From NCBI GenBank assembly GCA_051530055.1, contig CM121343.1, positions 6,572,001 to 6,636,000 on the forward strand: a stretch of 64,000 nucleotides of DNA, given 5' to 3'. The notes under the pieces were generated by a model. The model did no database searches. It was not told the DNA's origin and was given only the letters and a program-made list of their open reading frames with translations. The translations under genes were made by a program, and so were the position numbers. Each line of letters starts with the position of its first letter. The first letter of the stretch is position 1. Positions 46,430-57,400 of this stretch are shown here, piece by piece. Origin of the DNA: Neoechinorhynchus agilis (taxonomy: Eukaryota; Acanthocephala).

Positions 46430-48702
46430 AATCCTCTTGTGGCGATTCACACTCCGAGAATCAGTTTTATTTTGTAATATTTCGTGGGCCAAACCTTTTC
46501 AAACATTGTCATCTGAAAAACCAAAACATAGATTGCATTAGCCTATTTCCGATTGCTCTGCATGGCTCGGGATCGCGGGGTTTCCATTCCCGTGGACCTG
46601 GGCGCTTCATGATAACATTCGGGTGACAAGTAATCCTCTTGTGGCGATTCACACCCCGAGAGTCAGTTTTATTTTGTAATATTTCGTGGGCCAAACCTTT
46701 TCAAACATTTTCATCTGAAAAAAACCGAAACATAGATTGCATTAGCCTATTTCCGATTGCTCAGCATGGCTCGGGCTCGCAGGGTTGCCATTCCCGTGGA
46801 CCGGGGCGCTTCATGATAACATTCGGGTGACAAGTAATCCTCTTGTGGCGATTCACACCCCGAGAGTCAGTTTTATTTTGTAATATTTCGTGGGCCAAAC
46901 CTTTTCAAACATTGTCATCTGAAAAACCGAAACATAGATTGCATTAGCCTATTTCCGATTGCTCTGCATGGCTCGGGCTCGCAGGGTTGCCATTCCCGTG
47001 GACCGGGGCGCTTCATGATAACATTCGGGTGACAAGTAATCCTCTTGTGGCGATTCACACCCCGAGAGTCAGTTTTATTTTGTAATATTTCGTGGGCCAA
47101 ACCTTTTCAAACATTGTCATCTGAAAAACCGAAACATAGATTGCATTAGCCTATTTCCGATTGCTCTGCATGGCTCGGGATCGCAGGGTTGCCATTCCCG
47201 TGGACCGGGGCGCTTCATGATAACATTCGGGTGACAAGTAATCCTCTTGTGGCGATTCACACCCCGAGAGTCAGTTTTATTTTGTAATATTTCGTGGGCC
47301 AAACCTTTTCAAACATTTTCATCTGAAAAAAACCGAAACATAGATTGCATTAGCCTATTTCCGATTGCTCTGCATGGCTCGGGATCGCAGGGTTGCCATT
47401 CCCGTGGACCGGGGCGCTTCATGATAACATTCGGGTGACAAGTAATCCTCTTGTGGCGATTCACACCCCGAGAATCAGTTTTATTTTGTAACATTTCGTG
47501 GGCCAAACCTTTTCAAACATTTTCATCTGAAAAAAACCGAAACATAGATTGCATTAGCCTATTTCCGATTGCTCTGCATGGCTCGGGATCGCAGGGTTGC
47601 CATTCCCGTGGACCGGGGCGCTTCATGATAACATTCGGGTGACAAGTAATCCTCTTGTGGCGATTCACACCCCGAGAATCAGTTTTATTTTGTAACATTT
47701 CGTGGGCCAAACCTTTTCAAACATTTTCATCTGAAAAAAACCGAAACATAGATTGCATTAGCCTATTTCCGATTGCTCTGCATGGCTCGGGCTCGCAGGG
47801 TTGCCATTCCCGTGGACCGGGGCGCTTCATGATAACATTCGGGTGACAAGTAATCCTCTTGTGGCGATTCACACCCCGAGAATCAGTTTTATTTTGTAAT
47901 ATTTCGTGGGCCAAACCTTTTCAAACATTTTCATCTGAAAAAAACCGAAACATAGATTGCATTAGCCTATTTCCGATTGCTCTGCATGGCTCGGGCTCGC
48001 GGGGTTGCCATTCCCGTGGACCGGGGCGCTTCATGATAACATTCGGGTGACAAGTAATCCTCTTGTGGCGATTCACACTCCGAGAATCAGTTTTATTTTG
48101 TAATATTTCGTGGGCCAAACCTTTTCAAACATTTTCATCTGAAAAAAAACCGAAACATAGATTGCATTAGCCTATTTCCGATTGCTCTGCATGGCTCGAG
48201 CTCGCGGGGTTGCCATTCCCGTGGACCGGGGCGCTTCATGATAATATTCGGGTGACAAGTAATCCTCTTGTGGCGATTCACACCCCGAGAATCAGTTTTA
48301 TTTTGTAATATTTCGTGGGCCAAACTTTTTCAAACATTTTCATCTGAAAAAACCGAAACATAGATTGCATTAGCCTATTTCCGATTGCTCTGCATGGCTC
48401 GAGCTCGCAGGGTTGCCATTCCCGTGGACCGGGGCGCTTCATGATAATATTCGGGTGACAAGTAATCCTCTTGTGGCGATTCACACCCCGAGAATCAGTT
48501 TTATTTTGTAATATTTCGTGGGCCAAACCTTTTCAAACATTTTCATCTGAAAAAAACCGAAACATAGATTGCATTAGCCTATTTCCGATTGCTCTGCATG
48601 GCTCGGGATCGCGAGATGACAATGTTTGAAAAGGTTTAGCCCACGAATTATTACAAAATAAAACTGATATTCGGGGTGTGAATCGCCACAAGAGGATTAC
48701 TT
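46430..48702. mobile_element. Array I, about 204-bp unit, 10-11 copies, closed by inverted ends
   Basis: AATCCTCTTGTGGCGATTCA starts each unit (46431, 46632, 46835, 47038 and so on to 48465). The last unit is cut at the word ATGGCTCGGGATCGCG, and the following 48613-48702 is the reverse complement of the first 90 bp of the unit: GATGACAATGTTTGAAAAGG ... TCGGGGTGTGAATCGCCACA AGAGGATTACTT. The whole block therefore has terminal inverted repeats of about 90 bp with the tandem copies between them, like a foldback element whose interior was amplified. The 61-65-codon frames on both strands are repeat artefacts. A target-site duplication is not obvious. Confidence 0.9.
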
Positions 48703-49313
48703 TTCAAAGGATATTAAATACTCAAAATAATAATTTCTGATCCTATTGGAAGACGGTACCGAGATTCGAGTTGACTAATTGTCAATATTGTTTAAAAAAT
48801 CATTTGTGAGATCAGTCCCAATGATAGAATATCAGCTTCACACAATCTGTTAAGATAAAAAGTACTAGCGCGGACTATTTAAGACCATGTAAAAACTAAA
48901 GATCCAACTCTACAAACAATATCCACCAATTTTCCCACTCCAAAATCAACAACCGTATTTCTTTAACAAGAAGACGAGTGTTTATGAGGATCCAAAGGTA
49001 CATTGGTCCAATTCTTTATTAATTAACAAATAAACGTATTATTGTAATCGGAAACTTAAATGTTTTAACTGATTTACTTTGTTAATTGAAGAAAATTCGT
49101 GGATATGACTTACAAAGAAATTGTTCATGTTTATTTGTGTTATTTGGTGATTGAGAAGAATAGAGATTGATTTCTTGTTTCCAATATTTCGTCCGTCTCG
49201 TCGAACTTCTTCAGGTTGTGTGTAAGTTTTTAAATAAAGCGAACCACATAATTTTTTTTCAGTCGCTATTGCTTGTAAGTTTTTAAATAATGAGTATCGA
49301 CTTTTCTTTACAT
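48703..49313. other. Interval with decayed core remnants
   Basis: No gene. GTGTGTAAGTTTTTAAATAA at about 49217 and CTTGTAAGTTTTTAAATAAT at about 49272 are two direct copies of the foldback core word, just next to a reverse-transcriptase tail. TAATTAACAAATAAACGTAT at 49019 echoes 24285 (TTAATTATCAAATAAACATG). Confidence 0.4.
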
Positions 49314-49385
49314 TCACCACCTCCCACCAAATTCCAGCTTTTGTCCTTCCTCGACCGTCGCCATCACGCTGGCAGCATTGCTAAA
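49314..49385 (-). pseudogene. Reverse-transcriptase C-terminal tail fragment
   Basis: The minus strand reads SNAASVMATVEEG...GGRW then stop, the same ending as the other LINE tails in this window (QRGNAAS...RW, stop). Only about 24 codons remain recognisable, so it is a severely truncated remnant. Confidence 0.5.
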
Positions 49386-49837
49386 AAAGGAAACGAACGT
49401 GACGGATGAAATATTGGTAATTAAAAAATCAATAAAGAACACAGAAAAGAGTAGATATGGAGTGATTGGCTTCTTTGAGCTAAAAACACAAACGCCACTT
49501 CGAAAACCCTTCAAATGTCCGCAATTGCTCATTGGCCATGATGGAATAATACTAGGAAAATCTTTTAATTAACTTAATTTAATTATACTCGCAGCATCAA
49601 TGGTGACCAATCTCTCCGCCGCCGATCCAAAACGTCCAATTCTATACGTCATTGTTCAAAAAGCTACCTCGATTTGATTAGCGACCACGGAAGAACTCAA
49701 CGCACTCACCGAAGCATTAAGTGTGTTAACCGCGGAAGTCGTTTGAATGCGCCTCATGGAGAATTTGGTTACGTTTGCACTTCGGTGTCGCTAGTCCTTG
49801 GATTGGTATAATTTTTAGAATTAGCAGCTTCGCCGTC
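49386..49837. other. Upstream interval of the CK2 beta gene
   Basis: Contains a 64-codon plus-strand frame (from 49378) without recognised features. AGCGACCACGGAAGAACTCA at 49680 shares GCGACCACGGAAGAAC with 60636 upstream of SDHA. An acceptor-like TATAATTTTTAG lies 20 bp before the CK2 start codon, so the 5' UTR may be cis- or trans-spliced there. Confidence 0.35.
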
Positions 49838-50772
49838 ATGAGTAGTTCGGACGAGATATCTTGGATTTCATGGTTTTGCGGGATTCGCGGGAATGAAATG
49901 TTTTGCGAGGTACGCGTGACGTATTGATTATTTTTGTGACGTCATCGATGCTGCAGGTGGAAGAAGACTTTATTCAGGATAAATTTAACCTAACTGGTCT
50001 TCACGAGATGGTTCCACATTACAGGCAAGCGCTGGACATGGTGCTTGATTTGGAAGCAGGTTGGTCAATGGGGATTTGTGTTTTCGCGACGTAAATGCTT
50101 TCTAGATGACACTCTGGATGATAACCCGCATCAAAATGACGTCATAGAACAAGCGGCGGAGATGCTTTACGGTTTAGTTTAAGGGTTCATGAGTGGGGTT
50201 TAGCCTCTTTTTTACGGTTCATTAACCCCTGAAGTAATTCACGCTCGATATATACTGACCATGTCGGGTTTAAATCAAATGATTGAGAAACTCCGGAATG
50301 GAGATTTCGGCTACTGCCCTCGTGTGTTCTGCCAGGATCAACCAATGTTACCGGTCGGTCTCTCGGACGTACTGGGTGAAGCAATGGTTAAGTTGTATTG
50401 TCCAAAATGTATGGACGTCTACACTCCTAAATCATCTCGATATCACCACATCGACGGTGCATACTTCGGTACCGGATTCCCTCATATGCTCTTTATGGTC
50501 CATCCGGAGCTAAGACCGCCTAGACCGTCCGCACACTACGTTGCTAGGTAAGATTTAAACTTTAGTCTTGTAATCGTCGTTTTGTAAGGTTGTACGGGTT
50601 CAAAGTCCATCCGAGCGCATACCAAATACAAAACCAATGTGCCGCCGCTGCCGCAGGCGCTCAAACTATCAGAAGCGATGATGATGTCAATATGGATGCG
50701 AATGTGCCAAACAACGGCTCGAGTCTAACTTTGACCTCCTCAAAATCGCATAATTTTCATCATAGGGAATGA
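49838..50772 (+). CDS. Casein kinase II regulatory (beta) subunit, five exons
   Basis: CK2 beta dimerises through a zinc finger and bridges two catalytic alpha subunits. Exons: 49838-49909, 49957-50059, 50106-50171, 50235-50547, 50589-50772, giving 245 residues. The N-terminus ([20 protein letters not shown]) carries the Ser-rich autophosphorylation site. [10 protein letters not shown] is the acidic loop. The zinc-finger cysteines are CPRVFC and CPKC in [34 protein letters not shown] is the dimer core, and [12 protein letters not shown] binds the alpha subunit. The tail after residue about 200 ([19 protein letters not shown]...) is longer than in vertebrates. The exon 3/4 join is unusual: the only GT-AG solution turns the family's Y-G-L-I-H into Y-V-I-H, one residue short. 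Introns are 41-63 bp. Confidence 0.95.
49937..49944. promoter_or_regulatory. CRE-like palindrome TGACGTCA in CK2 beta intron 1
   Basis: The full 8-bp cAMP-response element palindrome lies in intron 1; a second copy at 50137-50144 is inside exon 3 coding sequence (codons GAC GTC). Motif match only, so function is uncertain. Confidence 0.25.
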
Positions 50773-52193
50773 ACATGGAGGAGAGTATGCGTGTGTCGCC
50801 CGCTTGCTATTGGGAAACATCAATTATATGGCGTTTGTTGCTAAGCAGGACTTGCACTCCTCCAAATTCATGAAATCAATCTTTGCAACCCTCTTTCCTA
50901 ACTTCTTTTTAACGATTTAATTTCATTCGCGTTCCTTCAACAAATTTACCTTTTCTCAGCACAAAAAATCCCAGTCTGATATTATACTTTTAAGCAATTT
51001 TTAGCGTTTCTCTTTTGAACACGCTTCCAATAATTCTCAAAATCAGCGTCTTTCACTCCCAAATGCTTTGAATATTGATGACTTCTCTCCCTTAATGGGA
51101 CGTGATGGCTGAAATGTATTTTTCAATTGACGCTTAAATCCGTCAATACTATAAGACGCTTACATTTTACGTACTGAAATGCTTTGTGGTAGATGGCCGC
51201 TTGGTTGAATGGTGGAAAGTGGTAAAAAGGAAAGAAATATCCGTTATCGGTCTAATTTCCTATAAATAGCGCATCCGGCAGCAGAGTATCAGGTCGTTGA
51301 CCGAGTCTTCCCAATAACCGGACGACTGAAATGGCAACTTGGGATGTCTAATCAATAGAATCGGTCAAACCATTCTGTCTTTTTTGTCGAAATTAATTGA
51401 ACTATGAAGATGTGTGTGTGTATTGATCACATTGATTTTCTAAAACTATTTCCCTATTTGAGGAATAATTTTCTTTAATTTGCACCCAGGACGGGGTGAC
51501 GATTCCCGGATCCCGAGTCAAACGAACACTCTTGTTGTGAAATCAAGGCCTCATGTGCTTATTTTTTAGATTTGAATTTGATTGAATCGGTCGAAAGATT
51601 CATTCTTATTTAATGATAAAATAAAAATAACTATTGACAGAACAACTTATTTTATTCAAATTATTTCACCGCAGCTCCATTTTTTTTAGGTTGCAGCATG
51701 CCCATTTTTATAATTTTATTAAATATAAACGAAAAACATGTCTATCGCCCAAACGTATCTTAGCATAAATTAAAAAGGGTAGATTCTAAACTATGTTCAA
51801 AATTTTATCGATTGCAATTTCGATCCGTCTAAGCAAATTACAAAGCTGAAAATAAGCGAAGAATCCAATTTATTCAAAGCGTTCCCTCATGACTTATCTT
51901 GAAAAAACTTACTAAAATATTTAATTCTGAATCTGCAGTATTTCTTTATTTGAGTGTAGAAAATAATCCAGAAAATCCTTAGACAATATTTTTAAATTTT
52001 GCGATCACCATTCATAACCATAGGAGGATTAAATCGACTGACTCGATTCACCCGCGACGCAAAAATGTTGCCATCTCATTTACCAGATAGAATTCACTTA
52101 AAATAAACGATAAGCTCTTACCAAGGAAATAACACTTCAACGAACAAACGATTTTATAGCGCTGAACACTCAAACTGCGGCACTGGGTGATGG
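50773..52193. other. Gene-free interval between CK2 beta and the Tctex gene
   Basis: About 1.4 kb of AT-rich intergenic sequence. No coding frame above noise, no tandem repeat and no clear foldback. The CK2 3' UTR and the Tctex promoter should lie here. Confidence 0.4.
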
Positions 52194-52643
52194 ATGTGTA
52201 TTGCTATGGCAACCATGACGCATCCATCCTTTGTGGTTGGTTATTTCGACAGAGAAATGGAAGATGAAGCGGTCACGCCGAGTAAAGCCACTATTATCCA
52301 AATTGCTAACAGTGTTGTGAATATGGTAGAGTGCTCAATGAACTCGATTAAGGATACAAATGAGTCATCGAATTTTTCGAATCCGATGATACCACCAATG
52401 ACAGACATTATTCTTCAGAAACTCCTTTATCTTGGATTTTTCTACAAGTTCACAGTTTTGATCGACTGGAGAATGAAAGAGGTGGTTTTACCGGATGAGG
52501 ATACAGATAAATTCCCAGATTACAATAAGCGCGAATGTGCTTGCGATTTTCGTATTGATCGATTTACTGATTGGTCAATAGTAATTGACGTTAACCACGA
52601 TAACATGGACTGCCGAGTATGCATCTGCGCGTTTATGATCTAA
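52194..52643 (+). CDS. Tctex-type dynein light chain, intronless
   Basis: Tctex light chains are small dimeric subunits that attach cargo to cytoplasmic or axonemal dynein. The frame codes 149 residues from the first ATG, or 128 from the ATG at 52257 (MEDEAVTPSKATIIQIANSV), which fits the family length of about 113-125 better. The C-terminal half follows the Tctex fold: PPMTDIILQKLLYLGFFYKF then TVLIDW for the helix and first strand, and TDWSIVIDVNHDNMDCRVCI then CAFMI for the last strands, corresponding to the family's W-E-N-K-T-M-x-C-x-V-x-A-F. The acidic insert (PDEDTDKFPDYNKRECACDF) lengthens the loop between strands. It is a divergent member; assignment is by pattern only. Confidence 0.68.
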   Translation: MCIAMATMTHPSFVVGYFDREMEDEAVTPSKATIIQIANSVVNMVECSMNSIKDTNESSNFSNPMIPPMTDIILQKLLYLGFFYKFTVLIDWRMKEVVLPDEDTDKFPDYNKRECACDFRIDRFTDWSIVIDVNHDNMDCRVCICAFMI

Positions 52644-52703
52644 TAACAACAAATTACTTGGTTTTTAAAATTCTGATGCGTAAATTTACAAAGATCTCAA
52701 TTA

Positions 52704-53185
52704 TCATAATTTCGGTGAACATAGTCCCGGTCATAACCTATTTGATTTATAAGGGAAATATTTCGAAGGAGGTAACCTCGGCTCATCAGTCATTGCTAAA
52801 GTGTTTTATTTGCGAATGACTGATGAGGCGAGTTTACCTCCTCTGCGAAATATTTCCAATAAATCAAAATCGAATGAGCTATTACCGGGGGATTATTTTG
52901 AAGAAAAAATTATATACTTTGACTAACCCGAAGGATTTTCTCTATCGATTTCCTTGGGATGTTCAACTAGTGACAAGCAAAAAACCTTAAAAACATCTTT
53001 AACCAGAGCAAAAAAATACAATCAAATCATTTGAAAAAAATTGTACTAAGTAGAAGGTTATGATTTTTTTCGATGCAAACAATGACAGATGAGACGAGGT
53101 TACCTCCTTCGAAATATTTCCCTTATAAATCAAATAGGTTATGACCGGGAGTATGTTCACCAAAATTATACTTTGACTTAAGCGA
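52704..53185. mobile_element. Nested double foldback element
   Basis: Outer arms: ATTTCGGTGAACATAGTCCC then GGTCATAACCTATTTGATTT on the left (52710 on) against GGTTATGACCGGGAGTATGT and TCACCAAAATTAT on the right (ending about 53172). An inner foldback at 52736-52870 uses the same AAGGGAAATATTTCGAAGGA sequence as its arms (right arm TCCTCTGCGAAATATTTCCA), so the left arm pairs with two different right arms. ACTAACCCGAAGGATTTTCT at 52921 and AGCGAAAGGATTTTCTATCG at 53176 repeat the terminal module also found at 20531. Confidence 0.75.
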
Positions 53186-53453
53186 AAGGATTTTCTATCG
53201 ATGATTTCTCTTATCCTTCGACTGTCAATCGGGAATTACCCAGTAGTCCGTGTCATGATCCTGGTAAATTGGACAGCTTTTGTATGTGGCCAGGGGAAGC
53301 TCAAAAGGCGCATATGAAATCGGGACGTTGTTCAATGGCCTCTCAAGCAAAACAAACGAGGCCCGATATAGCCCAAGAATTTTAGGTGGATTTAACATCT
53401 TTAGTTTCTACGCCGAAAGCTTCTTCATATCGTCTTTAGTAGTTAGGTTTTCC

Positions 53454-53675
53454 TGTTGTACGGATCAAACCCCGAGAAATATTCTCTTATTACTTAATAT
53501 TTCGTGGCCAAAATCCACCTCTTCAGACATTTCTAAGGTAAGTTTTTAATGACACAAACTCATATACTTAAAAACTTACCTTAGCAATGCCTGAAGAGGT
53601 GGATTTTGGCCACGAAATATTAAGTAATAAGAGAATATTTCTCGGGGTTTGATCCGAACAACAAGAATATCTTTC
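53454..53675. mobile_element. Long foldback with the shared core, related to the ends of array I
   Basis: Arms of about 90 bp: TACGGATCAAACCCCGAGAA ... AATATTTCGTGGCCAAAATC on the left against GATTTTGGCCACGAAATATT ... CTCGGGGTTTGATCCGAACA on the right. The centre is TAAGGTAAGTTTTTAATGAC then TCATATACTTAAAAACTTAC and CTTA, the shared core. The arm order CCCCGAGAA...TATTTCGTGG is the same as in the array I unit, so both derive from one arm family. Confidence 0.85.
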
Positions 53676-53839
53676 CATCGGAATGTGATCCTACATGAAA
53701 CTTAAGTTTTAGTGAATTTGAACCCACTCATCGATTACGTAATATTCTTTGTAAAATTTTCTCTTGACTTACTTTTCTTTAAAGCGGAAAGAGACTTTAA
53801 AATGAATTTAGTTTTTCTGGAATGTACAGTTACTCGTTT

Positions 53840-53975
53840 AAAAAAAACTGGAAATACAAGAGCTGGTGCCTTTCTACGCCAAAACATTGGTCTCACGATC
53901 CAAAGAGGAAACGCAGCGAGTGTGGTCGCGACCACTGAGGGGCGAGCGATGCCTCTTCTTCGTGGACGGTGGTGA
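53840..53975 (+). pseudogene. Reverse-transcriptase C-terminal tail fragment
   Basis: The plus-strand frame ends with TGNTRAGAFLRQNIGLTIQ, then RGNAASVVAT and, 13 residues later, RGRW and stop. This is the C-terminus of the same LINE type as at 22290. The rest of the domain is missing upstream, where the 53454-53675 foldback lies. Confidence 0.7.
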
Positions 53976-54404
53976 TTGTTGAAACGTTTTGTTGTTGTAT
54001 GTAAATGAAAGGGTTGCTTTCAAAAAAATGCTTCAGGTTCCCGAATAGCACACGTGCGTGCGTTGTTCAGAACCGTGAAAACGGAGTAAAACTCCGAAAT
54101 ATCGGTCCAAAATGAAAACATTTATTTTCAATCGCTTCAGTTGCTTAGATAACGACGATCGAAAACATACTGTCAATATAAATCTTTTTACTAAAACTGA
54201 CGTGAATGCTCCAGATCCCAATTAGGCTCAACGGATTCAAATCCGTTACCGCCGCATAACCAAAAGGTGACGAAATACCTCGATGAAGAGAAGAAACTCA
54301 CTGATGAGTCCCGGAGCACTCAGCGCAGACCAGCGCTTCCCAGACTAAAATCGGTGGACTGTGTGTTCATTTGGCCGTAAAAAAGACTACCAGCTGAGCC
54401 TCCG
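53976..54404. other. Lead-in to array J
   Basis: No gene recognised. From about 54315 the sequence already matches the second half of the array J unit (CGCAGACCAGCGCTTCCCAG). A proximal AAATACCTCGATGAAG at 54274 weakly resembles the reverse complement of the unit's ACCGAGGTATTCAAC. Confidence 0.4.
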
Positions 54405-57400
54405 ATGAAAATGCTAAAAAATGAAAATTCTTTTACCGAGGTATTCAACTTGGAACAGCTTTTAAATATATTTTATCCACATGGAAAGCTTGGGATATCT
54501 CGGTGGTTTCGGGCTGAAGATCTGAAATGGTTCTGTCTACTGAGGATCCGACGAGCGCAGACCAGCGCTTCCCAGACTAAAATCGGTGGACTGTGTGTTC
54601 ATTTGGCCGTAAAAAAGATTACCAGCTGAGCCTCCGATGAAAATGCTAAAAAATGAAAATGCGTTTACCGAGGTATTCAACTTGGAACAGCTTTTAAACA
54701 TATTTTATCCACATGGAAAGCTTGGGATATCTCGGTGGTTTCGGGCTGAGGATCTGAAATGGTTCTGTCTACTGAGGATCCGACGAGCGCAGACCAGAGC
54801 TTCCCAGACTAAAATCGGTGGACTGTGTGTTCATTTGGCCGTAAAAAAGATTACCAGCTGAGCCTCCGATGAAAATGCTAAAAAATGAAAATTCTTTTAC
54901 CGAGGTATTCAACTTGGAACAGCTTTTAAATATATTTTATCCACATGGAAAGCTTGGGATATCTCGGTGGTTTCGGGCTGAGGATCTGAAATGGTTCTGT
55001 CTACTGAGGATCCGACGAGCGCAGACCAGCGCTTCCCAGACTAAAATCGGTGGACTGTGTGTTCATTTGGCCGTAAAAAAGACTACCAGCTGAGCCTCCG
55101 ATGAAAATGCTAAAAAATGAAAATGCGTTTACCGAGGTATTCAACTTGGAACAGCTTTTAAATATATTTTATCCACATGGAAAGCTTGGGATATCTCGGT
55201 GGTTTCGGGCTGAGGATCTGAAATGGTTCTGTCTACTGAGGATCCGACGAGCGCAGACCAGCGCTTCCCAGACTAAAATCGGTGGACTGTGTGTTCATTT
55301 GGCCGTAAAAAAGACTACCAGCTGAGCCTCCGATGAAAATGCTAAAAAATGAAAATTCTTTTACCGAGGTATTCAACTTGGAACAGCTTTTAAATATATT
55401 TTATCCACATGGAAAGCTTGGGATATCTCGGTGGTTTCGGGCTGAGGATCTGAAATGGTTCTGTCTACTGAGGATCCGACGAGCGCAGACCAGCGCTTCC
55501 CAGACTAAAATCGGTGGACTGTGTGTTCATTTGGCCGTAAAAAAGACTACCAGCTGAGCCTCCGATGAAAATGCTAAAAAATGAAAATTCTTTTACCGAG
55601 GTATTCAACTTGGAACAGCTTTTAAATATATTTTATCCACATGGAAAGCTTGGGATATCTCGGTGGTTTCGGGCTGAGGATCTGAAATGGTTCTGTCTAC
55701 TGAGGATCCGACGAGCGCAGACCAGCGCTTCCCAGACTAAAATCGGTGGACTGTGTGTTCATTTGGCCGTAAAAAAGACTACCAGCTGAGCCTCCGATGA
55801 AAATGCTAAAAAATGAAAATTCTTTTACCGAGGTATTCAACTTGGAACAGCTTTTAAATATATTTTATCCACATGGAAAGCTTGGGATATCTCGGTGGTT
55901 TCGGGCTGAGGATCTGAAATGGTTCTGTCTACTGAGGATCCGACGAGCGCAGACCAGCTTCCCAGACTAAAATCGGTGGACTGTGTGTTCATTTGGCCGT
56001 AAAAAAGACTACCAGCTGAGCCTCCGATGAAAATGCTAAAAAATGAAAATTTTTTACCGAGGTATTCAACTTGGAACAGCTTTTAAATATATTTTATCCA
56101 CGTGGAAAGCTTGGGATATCTCGGTGGTTTCGGGCTGAGGATCTGAAATGGTTCTGTCTACTGAGGATCCGACGAGCGCAGACCAGCGCTTCCCAGACTA
56201 AAATCGGTGGACTGTGTGTTCATTTGGCCGTAAAAAAGACTACCAGCTGAGCCTCCGATGAAAATGCTAAAAAATGAAAATTCTTTTACCGAGGTATTCA
56301 ACTTGGAACAGCTTTTAAATATATTTTATCCACATGGAAAGCTTGGGATATCTCGGTGGTTTCGGGCTGAGGATCTGAAATGGTTCTGTCTACTGAGGAT
56401 CCGACGAGCGCAGACCAGCGCTTCCCAGACTAAAATCGGTGGACTGTGTGTTCATTTGGCCGTAAAAAAGACTACCAGCTGAGCCTCCGATGAAAATGCT
56501 AAAAAATGAAAATTCTTTTACCGAGGTATTCAACTTGGAACAGCTTTTAAATATATTTTATCCACATGGAAAGCTTGGGATATCTCGGTGGTTTCGGGCT
56601 GAGGATCTGAAATGGTTCTGTCTACTGAGGATCCGACGAGCGCAGACCAGCGCTTCCCAGACTAAAATCGGTGGACTGTGTGTTCATTTGGCCGTAAAAA
56701 AGACTACCAGCTGAGCCTCCGATGAAAATGCTAAAAAATGAAAATTCGTTTACCGAGGTATTCAACTTGGAACAGCTTTTAAATATATTTTATCCACATG
56801 GAAAGCTTGGGATATCTCGGTGGTTTCGGGCTGAGGATCTGAAATGGTTCTGTCTACTGAGGATCCGACGAGCGCAGACCAGCGCTTCCCAGACTAAAAT
56901 CGGTGGACTGTGTGTTCATTTGGCCGTAAAAAAGACTACCAGCTGAGCCTCCGATGAAAATGCTAAAAAATGAAAATTCTTTTACCGAGGTATTCAACTT
57001 GGAACAGCTTTTAAATATATTTTATCCACATGGAAAGCTTGGGATATCTCGGTGGTTTCGGGCTGAGGATCTGAAATGGTTCTGTCTACTGAGGATCCGA
57101 CGAGCGCAGACCAGCGCTTCCCAGACTAAAATCGGTGGACTGTGTGTTCATTTGGCCGTAAAAAAGACTACCAGCTGAGCCTCCGATGAAAATGCTAAAA
57201 AATGAAAATTCTTTTACCGAGGTATTCAACTTGGAACAGCTTTTAAATATATTTTATCCACATGGAAAGCTTGGGATATCTCGGTGGTTTCGGGCTGAGG
57301 ATCTGAAATGGTTCTGTCTACTGAGGATCCGACGAGCGCAGACCAGCTTCCCAGACTAAAATCGGTGGACTGTGTGTTCATTTGGCCGTAAAAAAGACTA

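Noticed and set aside
46509-48526. 61-82-codon frames on both strands in array I (MAHEILQNKTDSRG..., MWRFTPRESVLFCN...)
   Set aside because: They overlap on opposite strands, repeat in every unit and include the inverted terminal sequence; they are explained by the repeat itself.
53280-53549. 89-codon frame at 53280
   Set aside because: Its second half is the arm of the 53454 foldback; nothing protein-like remains after removing it.
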